A stretch of DNA of 64,000 nucleotides from Epilithonimonas hungarica (GCF_900102265.1 NZ_FNBH01000004.1:62001-126000); one strand, 5' to 3'; shown: positions 18,804-26,969, counted from the stretch's first letter. The notes: a model not told the origin generated them from the sequence alone. Translations and numbers: made by a program.

Positions 18804-19202
18804 TCAAGGTTTTTCTTGGCACAATTCTACCAATACCCCATTGGTTGATTTAGGATGGAGAAAGACAACTAATTTATTATCAGCGCCTTCTTTCGGTTCT
18901 TCAGAGATGAAAACAAAGCCTTCTTTTTTTAATCTTTCGATCTCATTCTGTATGTTTTCAACCCCAAATGCAATATGGTGGATTCCTTCTCCCTTTTTGT
19001 CGAGGAATTTAGCGATTGGACTTTCTGGTTTTGCGGCTTCCAAAAGTTCGATTTTGCTTTCCCCTATTTTGTAAAAAGAAGTTGTTACACCCTCTCTTTC
19101 TACAGACTCTCTTTTGTAATTTGATGTACCTAAAAGTCTGGCAAACAGGTCGTCAGAATTTTCCAAAGAATTTACCGCAATTCCCAAGTGTTCGATTTTC
19201 AT
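18804..19202 (-). CDS. mce: Methylmalonyl-CoA epimerase
   Basis: This 132-residue VOC/glyoxalase-fold enzyme interconverts (2R)- and (2S)-methylmalonyl-CoA, linking propionyl-CoA and succinyl-CoA. The paired beta-alpha-beta-beta-beta units are visible: MKIEHLGIAVNSLENS with the first metal His at residue 5, then ESKIELLEAAKPESPIAKFL, GIHHIAFGVENI with the second His, and NGVLVELCQ with the Glu ligand. Length is normal for the family. It is a single gene with its own promoter directly upstream and the tRNA directly downstream. Cytoplasmic. Confidence 0.95.
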   Translation of the reverse strand: MKIEHLGIAVNSLENSDDLFARLLGTSNYKRESVEREGVTTSFYKIGESKIELLEAAKPESPIAKFLDKKGEGIHHIAFGVENIQNEIERLKKEGFVFISEEPKEGADNKLVVFLHPKSTNGVLVELCQEKP

Positions 19203-19231
19203 TTTGAATTATTGGATTTTAAAAACTTTAC

Positions 19232-19261
19232 CAAAGTTATTATTATTAATATTACTTCCAA
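19232..19261 (-). promoter_or_regulatory. Promoter of mce
   Basis: On the minus strand, TTG (19259-19261), a 19-bp spacer, then TAACTTTG (19232-19239), a perfect Bacteroidetes promoter. It ends 29 bp before the ATG at 19202. Confidence 0.8.
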
Positions 19262-19997
19262 ATATTCCTCGAATTGAATTTTAATACTTATCTACAGATT
19301 ATACAGTAGTTGCAAAATGGATGATTTAATAGAAATTGTTGGCAAATTTTATAAAGATTTGCTGAGCTACACGGTTGCGGGGATTTTAGATGGTGACGGG
19401 GTTTTAAAAAATCTTGATGAAGGTCAGGATTTGATAATAAAATGTTATTACTGATTTTTGTATTGTAGATTTTCTATAAGTGATTTGGGTGTGGAAACGC
19501 TAAAATATAATATTTAATATTTAACATAAAATAACTTTTTTTAAGTAAATTTTAATTTTTTGTGGCCTACTTATTGTTTGTTGATGAAACGATTCTCATG
19601 TTTAATTTGAGTTTTCATGGTTATTAGTTTTTACCCAGCTTCTGCTGGGTTTTTTTGTTGTGTTCCAGAATCTAATGATATTCGATTTTAGAACTGTATT
19701 CAGTTGATTTTCAATATCAATTGAATTTAATTTATAAAAACAAGGGTAGCTAAAAAACTTCTCTCGTTTATTTTTGAAGAAAAACATATTGCAAATGATT
19801 GAGAATTATAACAAGTGTTCCGGAGATTGGTGATGTACTAAATTAAGAAATTAATAAAAAGACAATTTCAACTTTCACCCAAAATATTGGGTAGGTACTA
19901 GATCTGAAAGAAAAAGGTAAAGATGATATCAAAAACTGCCGTACTATGTTTTAAAGTTTAAAATTAAATAGTTGTAACTTTACATTATACATAAAAA
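19262..19997. other. Intergenic stretch with a 45-codon frame and an orphan terminator
   Basis: A plus-strand ATG at 19317 opens 45 codons (MDDLIEIVGKFYKDLLSYTV, ending IIKCYY) to a TGA at 19452-19454. The composition is protein-like, but no family is recognised and no ribosome-binding signal decides it. Beyond that the DNA is very AT-rich. A strong plus-strand terminator at 19633 has no annotated gene before it. No other feature seen. Confidence 0.35.
19633..19657 (+). terminator. Orphan terminator
   Basis: Perfect 7-bp stem ACCCAGC/GCTGGGT with the loop TTCT, followed by T6. No protein gene ends just before it, so it may close the small frame at 19317-19454 or an unannotated small RNA. Confidence 0.7.
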
Positions 19998-20822
19998 ATG
20001 ACAGAAAACGAAAAGCCATATGACAACTTCCAGATAGCTGTTCCAAAAGACTATGAGGAAATGTTTTCTCATTTTTATTTTGCTGAAAATACAACCGATA
20101 GAATTATTACCAAAACTTTACTTCCTTCTTACCAAACCATTTTGATCTTCAGTTTTGGGACACCGGCTTTTCTTTGTTCTAATGAAAATACAGAAATAGA
20201 GGTTGATAGATGCATGGTTTTAGGACCTATAAAACAGGCTTTTAATTATTCATTACCGCCAGGTTCCGGCATTCTGGTTGTGAATTTTAAAGACGATTCA
20301 TTTTACAATTTCTTTGGCAATGCTGAAGTCGCAGAACATCTGCCTGTCGACCCGGATGATCTATTAGAAGAAAATTGTTTTACTTCTTTATGGACACAAC
20401 TCAACAAAATAAAGGAAATTAACAATAGGGTAGAATATATTTTAGAATTCTGCAAACCATACCTGAAAAAGAGAAATATAATTGTAGAACAGTTGGCAAA
20501 CTTCAATGACAGAAATTTAGATCCTATCAAGTCTATAGCAAACTTACAAAACCAGACTGAGAGAAACATCCAGCTCAACCATAGGAAATATTTAGGATAT
20601 ACCGCTAAAGAAATTAACCGATACCAAAGGTTCTTAAAAGCTGTAGAACTAATACAACGTGCTGCATCCAGTTCCACTAAAACAGATTGGTTTGAAGTCA
20701 TCGACAAATGTGGCTATTACGACCAAAGCCAGCTTATTCACGATTTTAAACATTACCTTGATCTCAGTCCTACAAAATATCTCAAATTTCAACAGGATAT
20801 TTGCGATCCAAAAGCTAAATAA
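19998..20822 (+). CDS. AraC family transcriptional regulator
   Basis: This 274-residue protein has an N-terminal ligand or cupin-like domain (about 1-165, including LLPSYQTILIFSFGTPAFLC and LPPGSGILVVNFK) and a C-terminal AraC HTH domain (about 190-270: LGYTAKEINRYQRFLKAVEL, then WFEVIDKCGYYDQSQLIHDF). The second helix-turn-helix and its GYYDQSQLIHDFK signature are clear. No transmembrane part. It lies just upstream of and on the same strand as the flavodoxin-fold oxidoreductase, which has its own -7 box; it probably controls that gene. Confidence 0.9.
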   Translation: MTENEKPYDNFQIAVPKDYEEMFSHFYFAENTTDRIITKTLLPSYQTILIFSFGTPAFLCSNENTEIEVDRCMVLGPIKQAFNYSLPPGSGILVVNFKDDSFYNFFGNAEVAEHLPVDPDDLLEENCFTSLWTQLNKIKEINNRVEYILEFCKPYLKKRNIIVEQLANFNDRNLDPIKSIANLQNQTERNIQLNHRKYLGYTAKEINRYQRFLKAVELIQRAASSSTKTDWFEVIDKCGYYDQSQLIHDFKHYLDLSPTKYLKFQQDICDPKAK

Positions 20823-20864
20823 GCATATTTCGTTTTCTTACAATTTTAGCAGATATTGCTGATC

Positions 20865-20872
20865 TACTTTTG
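20865..20872 (+). promoter_or_regulatory. -7 promoter box of the oxidoreductase operon
   Basis: TACTTTTG is a perfect TAnnTTTG, 27 bp before the ATG at 20900. No TTG at the usual distance, as expected for an activator-dependent promoter. Confidence 0.5.
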
Positions 20873-20899
20873 TTCTATCAAAATTAAAATAATAGAACA

Positions 20900-21490
20900 A
20901 TGAAACATTTAATTATTTATGCTCATCCAGGTCCGGAGAGTTTGAACAGCCATTTAAAGCAAACACTCATCGAACATTTATGGGACAGCGGACACGAAGT
21001 GGTGGTCAGGGATTTATATCAACTCAATTTCAGCCCGGTTCTTTCATTAGAAGATATGCAAGGACAGCGAATGGGAATAGTTGCAAACGATGTACGACAA
21101 GAACAGGAATTTATTGCCTGGGCAGACCACATTACTTTTATTTATCCTATCTGGTGGACGGGAATGCCTGCCATTATGAAAGGATTTATTGACCGCGTCT
21201 TTAGTTACGGCTTTGCCTATCGTTACGACCAAGGTGTACAAAAAGGCTTGCTTACAGGCAAACAAATAACCGTGATCAATACGCACGGAAAATCAAAAGC
21301 AGAATATGAGGAAATTGGAATGGATAAAGCGTTGTCGCTAACATCAGATAAAGGTATTTTTACTTACTGCGGTCTGGAGATCAACAACCATTTTTTCTTT
21401 GACAAGGCGGATAGACCATTACCGGAAAGCATAGAAAATTGGTCAGGCCAAATTATATCAACTTATAAGTGTAACCATTATGAAAAATAG
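20900..21490 (+). CDS. NAD(P)H-dependent flavodoxin-fold oxidoreductase (NQO/MdaB/YwrO type)
   Basis: This 196-residue enzyme has the Flavodoxin_2 fold: MKHLIIYAHPGPESLNSHLK at the N-terminus (FMN/FAD phosphate loop), then ADHITFIYPIWWTGMPAIMK and GFIDRVFSYGFAY, the family signature for flavin and substrate binding. Members reduce quinones and related electrophiles by two electrons. It overlaps the following SRPBCC gene by 11 bp, so the two are translationally coupled, and follows an AraC regulator. Cytoplasmic. Specific substrate unknown. Confidence 0.92.
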   Translation: MKHLIIYAHPGPESLNSHLKQTLIEHLWDSGHEVVVRDLYQLNFSPVLSLEDMQGQRMGIVANDVRQEQEFIAWADHITFIYPIWWTGMPAIMKGFIDRVFSYGFAYRYDQGVQKGLLTGKQITVINTHGKSKAEYEEIGMDKALSLTSDKGIFTYCGLEINNHFFFDKADRPLPESIENWSGQIISTYKCNHYEK

Positions 21491-22019
21491 AAGACTTAAA
21501 AGTATAGTACTTTGGTTTACTTTTTTACTTCTTGCAATTTCTGCGACTGTTTTTTCGCTTGAATATTTCAGTAATTATAAATCATCAGAAACTACCCATA
21601 TTGATGCACCTGTCATCACAAGAAAGAGTATTGTAATTAATGCACCTGTTGAAAAAGTTTGGAAAGTTTTTAGCGATGTCAACAATTGGGATGCCTGGCA
21701 AAAATAGATTGTGACACCAAAAATTAACGGTGCATTTAAACCTGGTTCATCCTTTAATTGGAAAAGTAACGGACTGACCATAACTTCTACATTACAAACT
21801 GTAGAAATTAATAAAATGGTTGGCTGGTCAGGCCCCGCGTTTGGAGCATTTGCCATACACACCTGGTATTTTACAGAACATAACGGGCAGACAACGATCC
21901 GTGTAGAAGAAAGTATGGAAGGCTGGCTGGTCACATTACTGAAAAGTACCTTTCAATCCAGCCTTGATACCTCAATAGAATATTGGCTTGATGCACTAAA
22001 AACTGAAGCAGAAAAATAA
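21480..22019 (+). pseudogene. SRPBCC (START-like) family gene interrupted by an in-frame TAG
   Basis: The frame encodes 179 codons with one internal amber stop at 21705-21707. Before it: an N-terminal TM segment (LWFTFLLLAISATVFSLEYF) and the START-like opening SIVINAPVEKVWKVFSDVNN, ending WDAWQK. Directly after it in the same frame: VTPKINGAFKPGSSFNWKSN, VGWSGPAFGAFAIHTWYFTE and the closing helix FQSSLDTSIEYWLDALK. Together they form one complete polyketide-cyclase/SRPBCC domain, so this is a single gene with a nonsense mutation, a read-through stop, or a base-call error. It overlaps the oxidoreductase by 11 bp. Confidence 0.82.
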
Positions 22020-22039
22020 TTTATTTAATAACAATTAAA

Positions 22040-22198
22040 ATGAAAAAAATGGAACAGACATCAAAAACACCTTTCGACAAATCGGCTTACGATCCACTAT
22101 TATTTAAAAGCTACAAAATGACAAAAAAAATTATAAAATATGGCTTTTATACTGTTTTGATATACTTTGCATATGAAGGATTTATGTTATGGGAATAG
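22040..22198 (+). CDS. Small membrane protein (52 aa)
   Basis: A 52-codon frame starts 20 bp after the SRPBCC gene. It has a hydrophilic N-terminus (EQTSKTPFDKSAYDPLLFKS) and one TM helix (IIKYGFYTVLIYFAYEGFML). It is directly followed by a strong terminator, which supports it as the last gene of the oxidoreductase operon. No family recognised. Confidence 0.55.
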   Translation: MKKMEQTSKTPFDKSAYDPLLFKSYKMTKKIIKYGFYTVLIYFAYEGFMLWE

Positions 22199-22226
22199 AT
22201 CTTATAAAAAGTTATTGAACAAGAAT

Positions 22227-22252
22227 GCTGAAGTTTATACTTCAGCTTTTTC
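22227..22252 (+). terminator. Terminator of the oxidoreductase operon
   Basis: Perfect 8-bp stem GCTGAAGT/ACTTCAGC with the loop TTAT, followed by TTTTT. It starts 29 bp after the 52-codon gene. Confidence 0.85.
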
Positions 22253-22395
22253 GTTAAGGTGGCTGTAAACTTTAATGTGACAAATAATTATATACCTTAA
22301 ATTTTTCCTCTAATTAAGAAGGATGACAATTTTTCTGAAAAATAATGAAGGATTTTCTGTTGGTACATTAAAGTATACAGTTACCGCTTATGATC

Positions 22396-23217
22396 TTAAC
22401 CAGTTTTTACCAAACCCTCGGTCGGAGTCCTCCCAAATTTCTTCTTGAAAGCATAAGAGAAATGCGACAGGCTTTCAAAACCTAGGTCGAGATAGATGGA
22501 AGACGGTTTTTTATTTTTACTTTCAAGGAGGTGCCGGGCCTCATTCAGTCTTTTATCCTGCAGCCATTTTCGTGGTGGCATTCCGAATATCTTCTGAAAA
22601 TCCCTTTTATAACCTGAAAGACTTCTCCCGGTAAGCTGTGCCAGCTTTTCAACCGGCACATTGAAATGATAATTGCTCAACATAAATCTTTCCAGATCGA
22701 TCTTGTAAGGCTCTGAAAAGTCGAATAGAAAATTATGGAGTTCAGGAACGGCAATCAGCATTAACTTGATGCCTTCCTTCACCTTTAACAGTCCCAATTC
22801 ATCGGTCATTTCAGAACCAGAACTTCTGGCATAGGGAACGATCGACTGGAAATATCCGGTGAGAAACGCATTATTGGGGAGGCATAGATTCGGAGGTCCG
22901 GTGTATTTACCGTGAACTTCCATTTTATCCTCCAGCGCGATCTGGCGCATCAGATCCTCTTGCAGGGAGATGACGATCGTTTCATAATGACCATTTGGTC
23001 CAGGCGTTTTAGTCAATGTTCCAAGCTGATTTTTATGGATCAGCAATACATCTCCGGCGGAGATGCTGATATTCTGATCCGAGGTTTCCAGAACCATCTG
23101 TCCGGAGACCTGCAATACCAGGGTATGGTGATTCCAAACACAGGCCTTTTCCTTCCGTTCTGAGGAAAGGTAGGAGTAGAATATAACACCGGGAAGAATT
23201 TCTGCTGGACTTTCCAT
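22396..23217 (-). CDS. AraC family transcriptional regulator
   Basis: This 273-residue protein has an N-terminal cupin-like sensor (about 1-150: VWNHHTLVLQVSGQMVLETS, ISISAGDVLLIHKNQLGTL) and a C-terminal AraC domain (about 190-273: VPVEKLAQLTGRSLSGYKRD, DLGFESLSHFSYAFKKKFGR). Its ATG directly abuts the stop codon of the aldo/keto reductase gene, so the two are cotranscribed. An 18-bp direct repeat upstream of that operon (24240-24279) has the layout of an AraC binding site and may be its own target. Confidence 0.92.
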   Translation of the reverse strand: MESPAEILPGVIFYSYLSSERKEKACVWNHHTLVLQVSGQMVLETSDQNISISAGDVLLIHKNQLGTLTKTPGPNGHYETIVISLQEDLMRQIALEDKMEVHGKYTGPPNLCLPNNAFLTGYFQSIVPYARSSGSEMTDELGLLKVKEGIKLMLIAVPELHNFLFDFSEPYKIDLERFMLSNYHFNVPVEKLAQLTGRSLSGYKRDFQKIFGMPPRKWLQDKRLNEARHLLESKNKKPSSIYLDLGFESLSHFSYAFKKKFGRTPTEGLVKTG

Positions 23218-24189
23218 TTATCTTTGTAGGTAAGTACCACCTTTGATGGCACCTATTGCAAATGTAGTGTTTAAAATGTTCATCTCATCCGGGGTAAACA
23301 CAATTTCCATCGCAGCGATATTTTCAGGCAGTCTTGACCTGCGGCTCATGCTCACCAATGGCATGATATGGTCGCCCTGTTCTTTTACCCAGGCAATCGC
23401 AAGCTGTGTCGGGGTAACATTTTTAACGTGAGCCATTTCTTTTAATACGGCCACTTTTTCAAGATTATGGATCAGGTTGTCACCCTGAAAACGGGAGAAG
23501 TGATTCCGATAATCGTCAACTGGCAACAGTGCCTGTAGGTCACCGGTTAAAAGGCCTTCTGCCGTATTGGCAAATGCTACGACGCTGATCCCTAATTCCT
23601 TAGCCGTCGGCAAGAGATCATTTTCGATCTGACGATCTGCCAGGGAGTAACCGATCTCCAGTGCACTGATAGGATAAACGCTGTTAGCTTTCCGAAGCTG
23701 ATCAGCAGTGATTTCAGATACCCCGATATGACGTACCTTGCCTTCCTCCACCAGGCCGGCGATCGTTCCGATAATGTCTTCGACGGGCACGCTGTCGTCC
23801 ATCCTGCAGGGCTGATACAGATCAATGGTCTCAATATCCAGACGGGTCAGCGAATAATTGACAAAGTTCTTGATTGCTACAGGACGCAGATCCAGCCCGA
23901 TCCATTGACCATTATGGAAGATCGCTCCGAATTTTACACTGATGAAGGCCTCATCCCGTCTTCCTTTTAAGGCTTTTCCGATGAGTATCTCATTGTGGCC
24001 TGCACCGTAAAAATCTCCGGTATTCAGGAAATTGATGTCGCTGTCCAAAGCCTGATGAATGGTTGCAATACTTTCCGTTTCATCCGGTGTCGGCCCGCCC
24101 CAGACCGAAGACATTCGCATACACCCAAGACCCAGCTTGGATACCATAGGTCCATTCTGACCCAATTGAATTTTTGTAATTTCTGACAT
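23218..24189 (-). CDS. Aldo/keto reductase
   Basis: This 323-residue TIM-barrel oxidoreductase shows the family blocks: GPMVSKLGLGCMRMS, SDINFLNTGDFYGAGHNEIL (catalytic Asp and Tyr in NTGDFYG), VKFGAIFHNGQW (catalytic Lys), IDLYQPCRMDDSVPVEDIIG, KVRHIGVSEI and ALEIGYSLADRQ. In most relatives YQ-H contains the catalytic His; here the stretch reads YQPCRMDD, so that His appears replaced, which may change activity or specificity. It is the first gene of a two-gene operon with the AraC regulator. NADPH-dependent carbonyl reduction in the cytoplasm is expected. Confidence 0.92.
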   Translation of the reverse strand: MSEITKIQLGQNGPMVSKLGLGCMRMSSVWGGPTPDETESIATIHQALDSDINFLNTGDFYGAGHNEILIGKALKGRRDEAFISVKFGAIFHNGQWIGLDLRPVAIKNFVNYSLTRLDIETIDLYQPCRMDDSVPVEDIIGTIAGLVEEGKVRHIGVSEITADQLRKANSVYPISALEIGYSLADRQIENDLLPTAKELGISVVAFANTAEGLLTGDLQALLPVDDYRNHFSRFQGDNLIHNLEKVAVLKEMAHVKNVTPTQLAIAWVKEQGDHIMPLVSMSRRSRLPENIAAMEIVFTPDEMNILNTTFAIGAIKGGTYLQR

Positions 24190-24239
24190 GTGATTGATTT
24201 AATGTAACAGGACAAAGGTCTCCATTTATCAACCAACTG

Positions 24240-24279
24240 ACTTTCCTGTATGGTTCAATTTACTTTCCTGTATGGTTCA
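24240..24279. promoter_or_regulatory. 18-bp direct repeat, candidate AraC operator
   Basis: ACTTTCCTGTATGGTTCA occurs twice, at 24240-24257 and 24262-24279. The two copies are identical and in the same orientation with a 22-bp period, two helical turns. They end 50 bp upstream of the aldo/keto reductase start at 24189. AraC-type regulators bind direct repeats about two turns apart next to the promoter, so this is a likely site for the AraC protein encoded in the same operon. Confidence 0.6.
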
Positions 24280-24341
24280 CTATTATATCAATAAAGCAAG
24301 GTCATTGAAGATGTTCTCCTTACAATTTAACCTAAAAATTA

Positions 24342-24698
24342 TCATTTTTCACAGGAGATCACTTCCTTCGCCAATTGCCTATTGCCCCAATGATGCAGAT
24401 GTTTGATGAAGGGGATCAGTTCCATCCCGGTTTCGCTTAAAGCATATTCTACTTTTGGCGGTACCTCGTGGTACACTTTTCTGGTGATCAACCGGTCGTC
24501 CTCAAGTTCCCTTAAAGTCTGTGTCAGCATTTTGGTGGTAATATCTGGCAATGTCCTTCTCAGTTCTCCGTAACGTAATACTTCCTTGGAATTAAGGTGC
24601 CACAATATCCTTCCCTTATATTTTCCTCCGATCCGTTTGAAGGCATAATCCACACCACATTGCTGATCGATCTCAGCAGGTGCTATTTTATTTTTCAT
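24342..24698 (-). CDS. HxlR family transcriptional regulator
   Basis: This 118-residue winged-helix protein has the HxlR pattern: a Cys near the N-terminus (QQCGVDYAFKRIGGKYKGRI, Cys14), LRYGELRRTLPDITTKMLTQ as recognition helix, LEDDRLITRKVYHEVPPKVE as wing and a C-terminal dimer helix. The N-terminal Cys is the redox or electrophile sensor in relatives such as YodB and HypR. It is divergent from the MDR dehydrogenase at 24829, the usual regulator-target arrangement. A small dyad over the shared promoter may be its operator. Confidence 0.93.
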   Translation of the reverse strand: MKNKIAPAEIDQQCGVDYAFKRIGGKYKGRILWHLNSKEVLRYGELRRTLPDITTKMLTQTLRELEDDRLITRKVYHEVPPKVEYALSETGMELIPFIKHLHHWGNRQLAKEVISCEK

Positions 24699-24762
24699 CT
24701 TTTTATAAATTTAATATATTGATTTTCAGTAATACATACCTTTTAGTTCATAGATTACCAAA

Positions 24763-24803
24763 AAGTACATACTTGTGGTAAAGATACCATTAAATTAATT
24801 TTG
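24763..24803 (+). promoter_or_regulatory. Promoter and candidate HxlR operator for the MDR dehydrogenase
   Basis: TTG at 24773-24775, a 20-bp spacer, then TAATTTTG at 24796-24803: a full promoter 25 bp before the ATG at 24829. A dyad, AAGTACATACTT (24763-24774), overlaps the TTG. It is a plausible operator for the divergent HxlR protein. Confidence 0.65.
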
Positions 24804-24828
24804 TATCATCATTTTAAAAAAATTAAAG

Positions 24829-25878
24829 ATGCAACAATCAGATAAAAACAAAAGCCATTTTGGAAAAGATAAAATAATGAAAGCCGTGCGTCAGCATGAG
24901 TTCGGAGGTCCTGAAGTACTGATATATGAAGATGCTCCTGTTCCAGAATTAAACAAAGGAGTGGTATGCGTAAAAGTTAAGGCAATAGGCCTCAATCCCC
25001 CTGACTGGTACCTGCGTGACGGATACAAAATGTTACCTCCCGAATGGCAGCCGAAAGTTCCTTTTCCCATCATTCTAGGTACAGATATTTCGGGAGTCAT
25101 TGAATCGGTTGCCGATGATATGAAGGAATTCTCAGTAGGTGATGAAGTATATTCGATGGTGAGATTTCCAAGCTATGGCCCAAGTCAGGCCTACGCAGAA
25201 TACGTTAATGTGCCTGTGTCAGAACTTGCCCTAAAACCAGCCGGCATTGACCATATCCATGCAGCCGGAGCTCCGATGTCACTTCTTACCGCTTGGCAGT
25301 TTATGATTGAGGTCGGTCACGATGAGCAGAATCCACTTCAGCCGAATAAACACATACCGGTTCCTCTCGAAGGTAAAACCGTACTGATCAATGGAGCAGG
25401 AGGTGGAGTAGGTCATTTTGCAGTACAGATCGCCAAATGGAAAGGCGCCAGGGTGATTGCCGTAGCTTCCGGCCGGCAGGAAGAATTAGTAAGAGAACTT
25501 GGCGCCGATGAATTTATTGATTATACCAAAACAAATGCTGACGAAATCTTAAAAGATATCGATCTTGTTATTGATGCGGTAGGAGGGCCCAAGACAGGAA
25601 GATTTTTAAAGACATTGAAACCTGGCGGATCATTATTTCCGATCTTCCCTTTAGGGTTTTCAGATCGTGATGAAGCAGAGAGATTAGGGGTCAGTGTATC
25701 GGCGACCCAGGTACGTTCCAATGGCAAGCAGCTTGCAGAACTTGCAACGTTGCTTGATCAGGGAATCATCCGTGTTGTGATCGACAGCACGTTTCCCCTT
25801 GCTGAAGCCCGTCAGTCTCATGAAAGAGCGGCCAGAGGGCATATACAGGGAAAGATCGTCTTAACTGTAGATCAGTAA
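24829..25878 (+). CDS. MDR family NADP-dependent dehydrogenase / quinone reductase-like
   Basis: This 349-residue medium-chain dehydrogenase has the N-terminal GroES-like domain (AVRQHEFGGPEVLIYEDAPV, ILGTDISGVIESV) and a Rossmann NADP domain (KTVLINGAGGGVGHFAVQIA, then VIAVASGRQEELVRELGADE). Zinc-ligand Cys clusters are absent, placing it with zinc-free quinone reductases. The start at 24829 is chosen for its position after AAATTAAAG; an internal ATG at 24877 (MKAVRQ) is also possible and would match the usual family N-terminus. Regulated probably by the divergent HxlR protein. Cytoplasmic; substrate unknown. Confidence 0.9.
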   Translation: MQQSDKNKSHFGKDKIMKAVRQHEFGGPEVLIYEDAPVPELNKGVVCVKVKAIGLNPPDWYLRDGYKMLPPEWQPKVPFPIILGTDISGVIESVADDMKEFSVGDEVYSMVRFPSYGPSQAYAEYVNVPVSELALKPAGIDHIHAAGAPMSLLTAWQFMIEVGHDEQNPLQPNKHIPVPLEGKTVLINGAGGGVGHFAVQIAKWKGARVIAVASGRQEELVRELGADEFIDYTKTNADEILKDIDLVIDAVGGPKTGRFLKTLKPGGSLFPIFPLGFSDRDEAERLGVSVSATQVRSNGKQLAELATLLDQGIIRVVIDSTFPLAEARQSHERAARGHIQGKIVLTVDQ

Positions 25879-25905
25879 TTATTGATCTAAACATTAAAAA
25901 TAAGA

Positions 25906-25933
25906 AAGGCTTTCTTTGAATTCAGAAAGCCTT
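25906..25933 (+). terminator. Terminator after the MDR dehydrogenase
   Basis: Perfect 10-bp arms AAGGCTTTCT/AGAAAGCCTT around the loop TTGAATTC. Only a few T follow, so termination may be partial, allowing read-through to the NTF2-like gene 20 bp further on. Confidence 0.55.
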
Positions 25934-25952
25934 GCCTTATAGTAGTAATTCG

Positions 25953-26402
25953 ATGAAAAAGACATTAACAGAAGAAAAAATACAGCTCAAAGAGCTTATA
26001 GACCAAGTATCCATTTTGGGAGACCAAAAAGATTTCAATAACCAGGTACAGCTTTTTACAGAGAATGCCCTATCAGAAACCAGAGCAGAGGGTAAAGTTA
26101 TTATGGAATTAAAAGGACGCGGTGTTATGGCTAAGGCTTTCGCAGAATTTCTTAAAGATGTGGAGACCGTTTACCATTTTAACGGACAATCCGTATTTAC
26201 CATCAAAGGAGATGAGGCCACCGGCATCTGTTATTGCCTGATCACATTGATCAGCAATCAAAAAGACAATAAGATCAGGACTACCATAGGAGCTGTTTAC
26301 AATGATCACTGTGTCCTTCACGATCATCAATGGCTTATTGACAAGCGCATAGGAGATTTTTTGTGGCAAGAAAAATGCGAAATTCACTCTTCAGAACTAT
26401 AG
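25953..26402 (+). CDS. NTF2-like/SnoaL-type protein
   Basis: I take the ATG at 25953 (149 residues, MKKTLTEEKIQLKELIDQVS) rather than the TTG at 25932, which lies inside the terminator hairpin. The sequence has the SnoaL/NTF2-like cone fold pattern: an N-terminal helix with DQKDFNNQVQLFTENALSET, then FNGQSVFTIKGDEATGICYC, TIGAVYNDHCVLHDHQWLID and a final strand GDFLWQEK. Such proteins are small isomerases, hydrolases or binding proteins. Downstream of the MDR dehydrogenase on the same strand, so a joint role in one pathway is possible. No catalytic residue can be assigned. Confidence 0.75.
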   Translation: MKKTLTEEKIQLKELIDQVSILGDQKDFNNQVQLFTENALSETRAEGKVIMELKGRGVMAKAFAEFLKDVETVYHFNGQSVFTIKGDEATGICYCLITLISNQKDNKIRTTIGAVYNDHCVLHDHQWLIDKRIGDFLWQEKCEIHSSEL

Positions 26403-26543
26403 CGGCCATTCGAGATTAGATTCAGATGGGGTACTAGACAAATATTCGATACCATTACTGACTCTTGACTGTTAGAATAAAATTCATTTCTAAAATAATT
26501 TTAATTCTGACTTTGAAAGGGAGCTGATGGCTTTCATTGGCAG

Positions 26544-26945
26544 CTACACTATCTGCTGGGATTTTAAATACTTTGTTTCAGCCCAAATGATAAATCCAGC
26601 CATAGCTATCATAAGAAGGTTAAATGTAATATCGCCCGTTTCATGTCTAAGTATATGAAAAACAATTGCTGACAGCATCAAAAAAATGATTCCAATGGAG
26701 GAGAGGACCGTAATTTTACTTTTTAAACCAAAAATGGGAGATAGAACAATTCCAATACTTCCCAGAATGTCAAAAACTCCGGTAATAAGAACTAATTGGG
26801 GATCATCTTTGATCCAAGGAAAAGGAAGATCATCCGAATTAAAAAATTTCATCATTCCTGCCCATCCCAATATAAAAAAAAGGAGAACTTGAAATATCAC
26901 CTTTAGGATGTTGACGGTTTTTTTTGATTTTGACGGCTTGTTCAT
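26544..26945 (-). CDS. DoxX family membrane protein
   Basis: I choose the ATG at 26945 (133 residues, MNKPSKSKKTVNILKVIFQV). Four TM helices are visible: VLLFFILGWAGMMKFF, LVLITGVFDILGSIGIVLSP, ITVLSSIGIIFLMLSAIVFH and TFNLLMIAMAGFIIWAETKY. The first-helix GWAGMMKF and second-helix DILGSIG motifs are those of DoxX/DoxX-like proteins, often linked to redox or quinone stress. It is divergent from the HxlR gene at 27060, with a 10-bp inverted repeat between them that covers its -33 region. Confidence 0.88.
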   Translation of the reverse strand: MNKPSKSKKTVNILKVIFQVLLFFILGWAGMMKFFNSDDLPFPWIKDDPQLVLITGVFDILGSIGIVLSPIFGLKSKITVLSSIGIIFLMLSAIVFHILRHETGDITFNLLMIAMAGFIIWAETKYLKSQQIV

Positions 26946-26969
26946 AATTCTGTAGTTAAATATTAAAAA

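Noticed and set aside
19602-19787. 61-codon minus-strand frame
   Set aside because: It runs across the terminator hairpin at 19633-19650 and has no recognisable content.
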